From Sphaerochaeta sp. (GTDB lineage: Bacteria; Spirochaetota; Spirochaetia; Sphaerochaetales; Sphaerochaetaceae), in assembly GCA_003446545.1 (NCBI GenBank), contig DMAO01000099.1:1-9828 (forward strand): a stretch of 9,828 bases of DNA. The letters run 5' to 3'. The notes beneath the pieces are model-generated. The model did not search any database and was not told where the DNA came from. It saw nothing but the letters and a program-made list of their open reading frames with translations. Position 1 is the stretch's first letter; each line of letters opens with the position of its first letter. The position numbers and the translations under genes are program-made. Below, piece after piece: positions 1 to 6,130 of this stretch.

Positions 1-179
1 ATTTGTCTTGGCCTGAGGGCTTACTATAGACCTACATTGACTCATTATGTTACAAATAATTTATTACTAGTAGCGGTAACTATTCTTGGCAAATAATCGT
101 ATATCTCTGATATGCCATTGAATTTCCCTTCAGTTCCTTTGGGGTTTATATGTTTCATCTAACTACATAAAGGGATCAA
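1..179. other. AT-rich upstream intergenic region
   Basis: No coding frame, tRNA or strong repeat is visible, and all frames are interrupted by stops. It is the leader of the plus-strand HD-GYP gene. A purine-rich ribosome binding site, AAAGGGA at 169-175, lies 4 nt before the ATG at 180. A possible promoter pairs TTGGCA (86-91) with a poor -10-like ATATGC (110-115, 18 nt spacer). It matches the consensus only weakly and I do not annotate it as a promoter. Confidence 0.5.
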
Positions 180-1382
180 ATGAACAATAGAATTACATCT
201 CGCTCAATTCTTTTTTCAATCACTTCCTTGCTTGATTATATGGAGATTGATATCCTTGATGAGATAACAAATCATGGGAGACGTGTAGCCTACATCTCAT
301 TAAGGATCGGTGAACGTCTCGGTCTGTCAAAAGATGAACTGTTTGACCTAGGTCGTTTCGCCATTCTTCATGATATAGGAGGTGCGAAATCCATATCGGA
401 GCAAACAAACTCTCTGGTTGATAGGACTCTATTGGAGAACTACCAGAGTCATTGTGTCTATGGACAAACCATAGCTGATTTTTTCCCTTCCTTGACCAAC
501 CAACACGATATTGTGCTCTATCACCATGAAAATTATGATGGTTCAGGTTTTTTTGGTAAAAAAGATGATGAAATCCCCCTGATGTCCAAACTTATTTGCA
601 TGTCAGATTATTTGGAGCTCAGATATTTTTCAAAACATTCAAAATATGTTCCAGAACAAATCATCTCTGACCTGAAACAACAATCGGGGATCCTTTTCAA
701 TCCTAGCTTGGTTGAAATACTGGAAAATCTTGCTAGGGAGATGACCTTTTGGCTGGATTTGGATAATGCAAATATTGATTTTGCCATACACAAACACCTC
801 CCTGCTGTTGATGATCCGTTAAGTACACGAGACCTTTTCACTATTGCAGAGATTATTTCTGCTACTATTGATTCCAAGTCAATTTTCACAAATATTCACT
901 CCAAAGGATTGGCAGAAAAAGCCTTGAAGGTCGCAAATTTCTGTAAATTCTCGAGTGTGAAGACAAGGCAATTTCATTTGGCTGCACTGTTGCATGATAT
1001 TGGTAAGTTGATTGTATCTACTAAAATACTTAATAAGAATGGTCCTCTTAGCCCCGAAGAAAAAAATATCATCCGTCAGCATGTCTATTATACGGAAAAA
1101 ACTTTGATACTTATGGGAATAGATACAAATGTTGTTCGATGGGCTAGCAACCATCATGAAAAACTGAATGGGACAGGGTATCCAAAGGGTTTGCACGCGC
1201 CCGAACTCGATTTTGAAAGTAGAGTCCTGTGTGCTTTGGATGTCTTTCAGGCACTTACTGAAGACCGTCCGTATCGCACTGCCTTTCCCTTGGATAAAGC
1301 ATGGGATATCTTGGATAAAATGGTGATGGACAATGAACTCGATAGTGAGATTGTTTCCATAATCAAGCAAATATTCTCATAA
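180..1382 (+). CDS. Tandem HD-GYP domain phosphohydrolase (putative c-di-GMP phosphodiesterase)
   Basis: A 400-residue soluble protein made of two HD-type domains, with no signal peptide, membrane segment, receiver or PAS domain evident. The C-terminal domain (about 225-400) has the full HD-GYP pattern: H240, H272-D273 in HDIGK, H301, H325-H326-E327, GTGYP at 331-335, D354 and the following RPYR. By family knowledge such domains bind two or three metals and hydrolyse cyclic di-GMP. The N-terminal domain (about 20-180) keeps the metal-ligand pattern (H32, H64-D65, H91, H115-H116, D143). It has HDIGG instead of HDIGK and GSGFF (121-125) instead of the GYP motif, so it is a divergent HD domain that may be regulatory or have another substrate. 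The start is supported by AAAGGGA at 169-175. The gene is visibly more AT-rich than the minus-strand genes and convergent with them, so it is a separate transcription unit. Cyclic di-GMP activity is inferred. Confidence 0.88.
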   Translation: MNNRITSRSILFSITSLLDYMEIDILDEITNHGRRVAYISLRIGERLGLSKDELFDLGRFAILHDIGGAKSISEQTNSLVDRTLLENYQSHCVYGQTIADFFPSLTNQHDIVLYHHENYDGSGFFGKKDDEIPLMSKLICMSDYLELRYFSKHSKYVPEQIISDLKQQSGILFNPSLVEILENLAREMTFWLDLDNANIDFAIHKHLPAVDDPLSTRDLFTIAEIISATIDSKSIFTNIHSKGLAEKALKVANFCKFSSVKTRQFHLAALLHDIGKLIVSTKILNKNGPLSPEEKNIIRQHVYYTEKTLILMGIDTNVVRWASNHHEKLNGTGYPKGLHAPELDFESRVLCALDVFQALTEDRPYRTAFPLDKAWDILDKMVMDNELDSEIVSIIKQIFS

Positions 1383-1412
1383 AGAAGGGGTTTTCAGTTC
1401 CTATTCCCTTTT
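1383..1412 (+). terminator. Possible weak terminator of the HD-GYP gene
   Basis: Directly after the stop codon, AGAAGGG (1383-1389) can pair with CCCTTTT (1406-1412), including one G-U pair, across a 16-nt loop. The following bases (GTGTATACCC) are not a clean U-tract. The position fits a 3' end, but the stem is short and the loop large, so this is a weak candidate. Confidence 0.3.
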
Positions 1413-1525
1413 GTGTATACCCTTATTTTCAAAAAAAATAAAAATACATTTCAGATTCTTACTACACAGTGAGGCTTAATGATAGAGGAAAGAGCAAGGT
1501 GCCTCCTGCCAAATTTGTCCATATC
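1413..1525. other. Convergent intergenic spacer
   Basis: This lies between the plus-strand HD-GYP gene and the terminator of the minus-strand cluster. It is AT-rich, with an A-run near 1431-1438. I see no convincing gene. A 31-codon plus-strand frame at 1479-1574 begins here but runs through the terminator hairpin and is not accepted as a gene. Confidence 0.5.
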
Positions 1526-1556
1526 AAATAAGAAAGACCTCTGCAGGATGCAGAGG
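1526..1556 (-). terminator. Rho-independent terminator of the minus-strand gene cluster
   Basis: Read on the minus strand, CCTCTGCA (1556-1549) and TGCAGAGG (1545-1538) form a perfect 8-bp stem with a 3-nt loop. It is followed at once by a T-rich tail (TCTTTCTTATTT, 1537-1526). It lies 80 nt downstream of the stop codon of the radical SAM gene, where the end of that transcript is expected. On the plus strand the base 3' of the stem is not a T-tract, so it looks one-directional. Confidence 0.8.
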
Positions 1557-1635
1557 CCAATTCTTTATCTATAAACAACTCATTCCTTGTTGACAGGTAC
1601 TATCTCTTGAGCAGACACCCAAAGATGTACCGGCC

Positions 1636-4131
1636 CTACTTTGCACCTTCGACAAGCTTCTGTCGATGCTCATCTGTCAGCCTGGTGAAGAACTCTATGT
1701 AGTCCTCATCCCAGGTACCGGCACAGATGCTTGTACGGCGGATAGTAAGCTGTGAGGCGATGGTAAACTTATCCACCTCTGTTCCGAATATGGTCTTAAC
1801 CATATTCTTCTCACCAGCAACCCGTACCTCATAGAGATATTCACCTTTCTGGGTTACCAAGAGGTCGTCACTAGGGATGCCAAGGTAGGACCGCAGGACC
1901 TTTTCATATTCCGGGCTTTTCTCGGTGTTGATAAGGTAGACGCTTCCCTTGATGAACTTGGCGAGGGTGTGTTTCTTCCCAAGGTTCATAAAGAGCACCT
2001 TCTTCAGGATGTATCCCTCATTGAGGCTCTTCTGCAGGGTTTCCTTGACCGAATTCTCATCCATATCTTGAGGGATCATCAACTCTGCTAGCAGTACCTC
2101 ATTGTCCCCACTTACCCCTAAGGCAAGGGGGTTCACAAACTCAAGCCTGGGCTTGGGGTTGTACCCTTGGGTAAACTGCAGGTTAAGGCCACTTCGCTGA
2201 AATGACATCTCAAAATTGCGCATCGCATTGATATGGCTGATGAACAGGGATCTGCCTGTGCGCTTATATGTTATGAGGACCTGTTTGGGCTCATAGACAG
2301 GCAGAACCCTAGGAGGGAGTTTGTGCTGTATACCCTTAAGCTCTTCCAACACGGTATCCTCATGCTTGGTATCAGTTACTTCGATTCTCTTATTGCAGAC
2401 ACCACAGAGATGGTCACACTCAGGCAGGCAACGTTCGGTGAGAAGGAGATTCCTAGCCTGCTCGAACTCCTGTTTCAGGAACTTCTTGCTGACACGCAAG
2501 GAAACGGAGTCCCAAGGGAGGGCCTCTTCTGTAGACAGGGGATTGAAGATAGACTCAGAAGGGTCATAGTCTGCCTCTGCTATCGCTTGCATCCACAGCT
2601 CTGGCTGGAGATGTTCATCCCACGAATCAAGTCGGCATCCCTTTTTGTAGGCACTCTCTATGACTGAAGCATAGCGCTCGTCCCCACGGCTGATGAGACC
2701 CTCCAGATAACTGATATTCGGCTCATGATAACTTACCTTACAACCGCGTATCCTGTCTTGGATGCTACGTTTAAGCGATGATAGCTGCTCATACGACTGT
2801 TGGGGTGTAAGCTGTTGCGCCCACTGGAAGGGGGTATGGGGCTTGGGGATGAAGGTACCAATATTGATGTTCATGTTGATATGGCTCTCATCATAGACCT
2901 GTCCCAAATAGTCAACTATCGCCTGGTTCTCACGCTCCCTGTCGACAAAAGGTAGGCCTATCATGAAGTAGAACTTTGCCAGCTTCCACCCCCTACCCTT
3001 CGCTTCCTTAGCGATTGCAATGACCTGTTCGAGGGGGACAAGCTTGTTCATAGCCAGCTGCCAATTTTCCACTGGGGTCTCGATAGCGAAAGTAAGCCCG
3101 CTCTTGCGGACTTCAGAGAGCTGTTCGAGGATACCTAGGGCAAATGTATCCACTTTGAGGCTAGGGAGAGAGAAGGAGACATGATCTGGACCAAACTCAC
3201 TGTGAAGGTTCTCTATAATCTCCTTGATATATGGATGGTCACCACTGGACAAGGAAGAGAGGGTGACCTCCCTGAATCCGAAGTCATAGACATTCTGCGC
3301 CACCTGGGCGCGAATAGTCTCATACTGCTTCTGCCTGTAGGGCTTGTAGAACTGACCGGCATGGCAGAAACGACAGCTGTTTGGACAGCCGCGCATGATC
3401 TCAACAACCCCATTGTCCTGGGTGACCTTAAAGTTCGGTACAACGTAGTGCTTGTAGGTATGGTCCTCAACAGTTGCAAAGGTAGTGTCCACAGAACGTA
3501 TTGCCTTCGTCTTAGCAGGATACCAGAGCGCGTCGATGCTCTTCAGGGCTTCGATCTGTGCAGTTCGTGTAAAGCCTTTCCTCTTGCCCTCCAGCATCAT
3601 CTCTACCAGATCTTGCAGTCCATCCTCAGCCTCACCGATGTAGACAAAATCGACAAAAGGAGAAAACGGCAAGGGATTGGTGGCAGCCGGTCCGCCACAG
3701 ATGACAATGGGATCACTTTCCTTGCGATCTGATGTGTGTAAGGAGAGACCACCTAGTTCGAGCACCTGCAGGATGTTCGTCGCACACATTTCATACCCGA
3801 TGGAAATGTTCAGCAGGTCGAGCTCGTTCAGGGGTATGTACTTGTCCAGGGTATAGAGGGGAACTTCACGTTTTCTGAGCAGTGCCTCAAAATCATGGGC
3901 AACAGAGAATACCAGATCACAGTAGACCTCTTCCATCCTGTTGAGAATGTCATACAGAATCCTTACTGCATTGTTGCTCATCCCAATCTCATAGAGATCG
4001 GGAAAGCACATGGCGGTATGAAAGGTCACCTTGCTGAAGTCCTTTTCGCCATAATGAAACTCCCCCCCTGTGTAGCGGGAGGGATTCTGTATCAGTAAAA
4101 GATCATCCTTGAGTATTTCAAATGCATTCAT
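1636..4131 (-). CDS. B12-binding-like radical SAM protein fused to DUF2344 (TIGR03960/TIGR03936-type)
   Basis: 831 residues. The N-terminal part (about 30-200) resembles the cobalamin-binding-like domain of this radical SAM group, but I see no DxHxxG cobalamin motif. The radical SAM core follows, with the CxxxCxxC [4Fe-4S] ligands at C249, C253 and C256 (GCPNSCRFC context). It continues to about residue 500, including FAIETP and FIPKPHTPFQW segments typical of the family. A cysteine cluster C568-x3-C572-x3-C576-x2-C579 precedes the C-terminal DUF2344 domain (about 615-831; FISHINAMRNFE and FTQGYNPKPRLEF motifs). The reaction and substrate of this family are unknown to me. The start at 4131 is chosen because AGGAAGG lies 5 nt upstream. 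An ATG 30 nt further upstream would overlap the lipoprotein gene. It is the last gene of the minus-strand cluster, coupled to the lipoprotein gene. Family assignment is confident; function is not. Confidence 0.9.
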   Translation of the reverse strand: MNAFEILKDDLLLIQNPSRYTGGEFHYGEKDFSKVTFHTAMCFPDLYEIGMSNNAVRILYDILNRMEEVYCDLVFSVAHDFEALLRKREVPLYTLDKYIPLNELDLLNISIGYEMCATNILQVLELGGLSLHTSDRKESDPIVICGGPAATNPLPFSPFVDFVYIGEAEDGLQDLVEMMLEGKRKGFTRTAQIEALKSIDALWYPAKTKAIRSVDTTFATVEDHTYKHYVVPNFKVTQDNGVVEIMRGCPNSCRFCHAGQFYKPYRQKQYETIRAQVAQNVYDFGFREVTLSSLSSGDHPYIKEIIENLHSEFGPDHVSFSLPSLKVDTFALGILEQLSEVRKSGLTFAIETPVENWQLAMNKLVPLEQVIAIAKEAKGRGWKLAKFYFMIGLPFVDRERENQAIVDYLGQVYDESHINMNINIGTFIPKPHTPFQWAQQLTPQQSYEQLSSLKRSIQDRIRGCKVSYHEPNISYLEGLISRGDERYASVIESAYKKGCRLDSWDEHLQPELWMQAIAEADYDPSESIFNPLSTEEALPWDSVSLRVSKKFLKQEFEQARNLLLTERCLPECDHLCGVCNKRIEVTDTKHEDTVLEELKGIQHKLPPRVLPVYEPKQVLITYKRTGRSLFISHINAMRNFEMSFQRSGLNLQFTQGYNPKPRLEFVNPLALGVSGDNEVLLAELMIPQDMDENSVKETLQKSLNEGYILKKVLFMNLGKKHTLAKFIKGSVYLINTEKSPEYEKVLRSYLGIPSDDLLVTQKGEYLYEVRVAGEKNMVKTIFGTEVDKFTIASQLTIRRTSICAGTWDEDYIEFFTRLTDEHRQKLVEGAK

Positions 4132-4136
4132 GATTA

Positions 4137-4143
4137 CCTTCCT
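4137..4143 (-). promoter_or_regulatory. Ribosome binding site deciding the radical SAM start
   Basis: AGGAAGG on the minus strand, 5 nt before the ATG at 4131. It overlaps the TAG stop (4144-4142) of the lipoprotein gene, which suggests translational coupling. It favours the 4131 start over the in-frame ATG at 4161. Confidence 0.8.
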
Positions 4144-4921
4144 ATCGAAAATTCTGTGCAAGCGTGCTGTACTTCCTTTGCTGGACCCTTACATCGGCAT
4201 AGCCGTAAAGAGCTTCAAGCAAGCTATATACCTCAGCCAGTTCTGCCCTTCCTTCGAACGCCTGCTCCAAAGGGATTGCAAGGGAGAGCAAAAGGGTAGC
4301 TCTTTCTTGGGCAAGAGTATCAGAAGCGACAGTTTGTAGCAACGTAAGCTGCTGACGTGTGGAAAGGGGGGCAAACGCCTTTTGGAGCTTTTCCCTATCA
4401 GTAAGGGTGCCTAGTACCATCTGCGCATAGGCATAGGGTTCGATCGTATCCTTCAGATACAGCTCGAATACCCTTGTAGCCTCTACACTGTCGCCTATCA
4501 TCAGAAGAGCCTGATAGTATGCTCTGGTTTCACTCTCTTCCAATAACGAGTGCACTTCCAACCAACTGCCACTGGATATCCCTGACAAGGGATTGTTCAC
4601 TTCCAAGGACAGCAGACACATCAGGCGATGGGCATCTACCAGATGATCATCATCCCCTTTTGCAATGGCAAAGTAGAGCTTCAGCACATGATAGGCATCC
4701 TCTTTTCTATCAAGCTGTTGCAACGCAATGCTTCGATAGAAGAGTGGGACCGCTTCGATTCGCTTAGAGAGCATTGAGCCTGTCTTCCTTTCCATCTCTT
4801 CATATTTAGCTTCAGAGGCAAGCCTAATAAGATCCCTAGAAGAGGATGCAGAACAAGAGGAGAGCAGAAAAATGAGAAAAAGGGAGAAGAGCAAATACGC
4901 AAGAACATGTTTTCTTTGCAT
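4142..4921 (-). CDS. Putative lipoprotein with TPR-like helical repeats
   Basis: 259 residues. The N-terminus is a type II signal peptide: a short basic start (MQRKH), a hydrophobic run to about residue 20, and a lipobox LSSC with the acylated cysteine at C23. The mature protein should therefore be membrane-anchored and exposed to the periplasm or surface. The rest is almost entirely helical and Leu/Ala-rich. Around residues 55-80 a segment (PLFYRSIALQQLDRKEDAY) looks like a tetratricopeptide repeat, with weaker helical pairs after it, so a protein-interaction scaffold is plausible. I recognise no catalytic motif or named family. GAGGGAG at 4930-4936 lies 8 nt before the ATG. The gene starts just downstream of rnpB, and its stop overlaps the ribosome binding site of the radical SAM gene, so the two proteins are probably co-produced. 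Function is unknown. Confidence 0.8.
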   Translation of the reverse strand: MQRKHVLAYLLFSLFLIFLLSSCSASSSRDLIRLASEAKYEEMERKTGSMLSKRIEAVPLFYRSIALQQLDRKEDAYHVLKLYFAIAKGDDDHLVDAHRLMCLLSLEVNNPLSGISSGSWLEVHSLLEESETRAYYQALLMIGDSVEATRVFELYLKDTIEPYAYAQMVLGTLTDREKLQKAFAPLSTRQQLTLLQTVASDTLAQERATLLLSLAIPLEQAFEGRAELAEVYSLLEALYGYADVRVQQRKYSTLAQNFR

Positions 4922-4949
4922 ACGCTATTCTCCCTCAAGTATCATAAAA

Positions 4950-5284
4950 AAGGTAAGCAATAAGCCGGGTTCTGTATCTGATGATCATCTATCTGCACCT
5001 ATTGTTACCAATAGGTTCTAGCAACCTACCCGCAGGCAAAAGACGGACCGTCCTACCTGCTGCTTGGTCTTGCTCCTGACGAGGCTTGCCCTGCCATCCC
5101 TGTTACCAGAGATGCGGTGGGCTCTTACCCCACCATTTCACCCTTACCGGTAAACCGGCGGTATATTTTCTGTGGCGCTCTCTATAGCGTTACCGCTCCC
5201 GGGTGTTACCCGGCATCATGTCCTATGGAGCCCGGACTTTCCTCAAGCGGCCTTGCAGCCGCCCGCGATCATCTAGCTTACCTT
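4950..5284 (-). ncRNA. rnpB: RNase P RNA, bacterial class A
   Basis: The catalytic RNA of ribonuclease P, which removes 5' leaders from precursor tRNAs. Read on the minus strand it shows the conserved blocks in order: GAGGAAAGTCCGGGCTCC (about 5244-5227, 5' side of pseudoknot P4), AAGGGTGAAA, GGTAAGAGCCCACCG, then ACAGAACCCGGCTTAT (4975-4960, 3' side of P4). Helix P1 closes the molecule: AAGGTAAGC (5284-5276) pairs with GCTTACCTT (4958-4950). A P18-like hairpin (ACCTATTG / CAATAGGT) with a GTAA tetraloop is at 5016-4997, and a second GTAA loop sits in a P13-like hairpin. The length of about 335 nt fits class A. Exact ends are estimated from P1. It lies 8-10 nt after the stop of the zinc-ribbon gene and just before the lipoprotein gene, with no clear promoter of its own. 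Confidence 0.95.
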
Positions 5285-5292
5285 AAAAAACC

Positions 5293-6111
5293 CTAGAGCA
5301 AATCGTCAAACTCACTGCTATCGACAAAATCAGAAAGTCCACCTTCCTCAAAGTCAAGATCATCACCTGGCTTGGCAAACATTTCATCCCCACCTTCAAC
5401 ATCCTCATAATAGAGGATTCTGCTGCAGTAGGGGCAGAAATTGATCTGTTTCTCACTGCGAACATCATTGACGAACTGGACGGGAAGCACAATGTGACAT
5501 CCCTGACAAACAAGACCATGAATGGGGACGATACCCTTTCCTTTCTTGTTCTTTACAATATTGCCGAACTTGTTGTACAAATCTTCGGTAATATCAGAGC
5601 CAAGATAGGAATTACACTTCTTTTCCAGAGAGAAAAGCTGTTTTTTCTTCTCAGTGAGCAGAGCCTCGATCTTGTTGGATTCGGAGTCGACTTCACCCTG
5701 CTGAAGATTCATCAGCTGTTCTTTTTCAGTAAGGTTTTCCTCAAACTCATGGACCTGCTTCTCTTTGGCATGTAACTGCTTCAAGAGGCTCTGTTCCTTG
5801 GAAGCAGCATCTTTGATCTCTTTCTCCAGGGCTTCAAACTCACGCTGGGTGGTGATCAGTTCCATCTGCTTTTCGGAATTCTCCCGAGCACGGACAGAGT
5901 CCTCATACTGGATACGAAGGCTTTTCAGATCATCTTTGGCCTGTTCACTTCTATCGTTTTCTTCGATATATTCCTTGTTGATCTTGTCCAGCAGCTCCTG
6001 CTTGACTTTCAAATCCCTCGGTAACTTGACAATCTCTTCCTCAAGGGAGAACCTACCGGTAAGATCCTCCTGCAATTGGTTGAGTTTTGCGAAAACTTCT
6101 GCTTCTTCCAT
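5293..6111 (-). CDS. Coiled-coil C4-type zinc-ribbon protein (DUF164 family)
   Basis: About 272 residues. Numbered from the upstream ATG at 6114, residues 5-170 are a long charged Glu/Lys/Gln-rich coiled coil. This is followed by a C4 zinc ribbon with ligands C203, C206, C227 and C230 (CQGC and CPYC knuckles), then an unusual acidic tail (about 238-273). This is the architecture of the zinc-ribbon family that includes Helicobacter HP0958 (reported as an RpoN chaperone and mRNA-binding protein) and chlamydial CdsZ. The molecular role here is unknown; an RNA, DNA or protein adaptor is an inference. Two adjacent ATGs exist (6114 and 6111). The ribosome binding site AGGAG (6118-6122) is 3 nt from the first and 6 nt from the second, so 6111 is preferred. 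The gene follows rpoD by less than 20 nt and precedes rnpB by 8-10 nt, suggesting co-transcription with both. Confidence 0.9.
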   Translation of the reverse strand: MEEAEVFAKLNQLQEDLTGRFSLEEEIVKLPRDLKVKQELLDKINKEYIEENDRSEQAKDDLKSLRIQYEDSVRARENSEKQMELITTQREFEALEKEIKDAASKEQSLLKQLHAKEKQVHEFEENLTEKEQLMNLQQGEVDSESNKIEALLTEKKKQLFSLEKKCNSYLGSDITEDLYNKFGNIVKNKKGKGIVPIHGLVCQGCHIVLPVQFVNDVRSEKQINFCPYCSRILYYEDVEGGDEMFAKPGDDLDFEEGGLSDFVDSSEFDDLL

Positions 6112-6130
6112 CATTCTCTCCTGGTATATA

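Noticed and set aside
1479..1574. A 31-codon plus-strand frame starting ATG ATA GAG with GAGG 4 nt upstream
   Set aside because: It runs straight through the terminator hairpin of the minus-strand cluster, has no recognisable product and no clear promoter. It is most likely chance.
1596..1631. GGTAC ... GTACC inverted repeat just downstream of the radical SAM stop codon
   Set aside because: The arms are only 5 bp and 26 nt apart, which is expected by chance. The real terminator is at 1526-1556.
3181..3732. A 183-codon plus-strand open frame opposite the radical SAM gene
   Set aside because: It is antisense to the conserved radical SAM core, including the cysteine motif. There is no ribosome binding site or family resemblance that I can see.
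4132..4161. Upstream in-frame ATG at 4161 extending the radical SAM protein by 10 residues
   Set aside because: It would overlap the lipoprotein gene by 20 nt, and the strong AGGAAGG site is correctly spaced only for the ATG at 4131.
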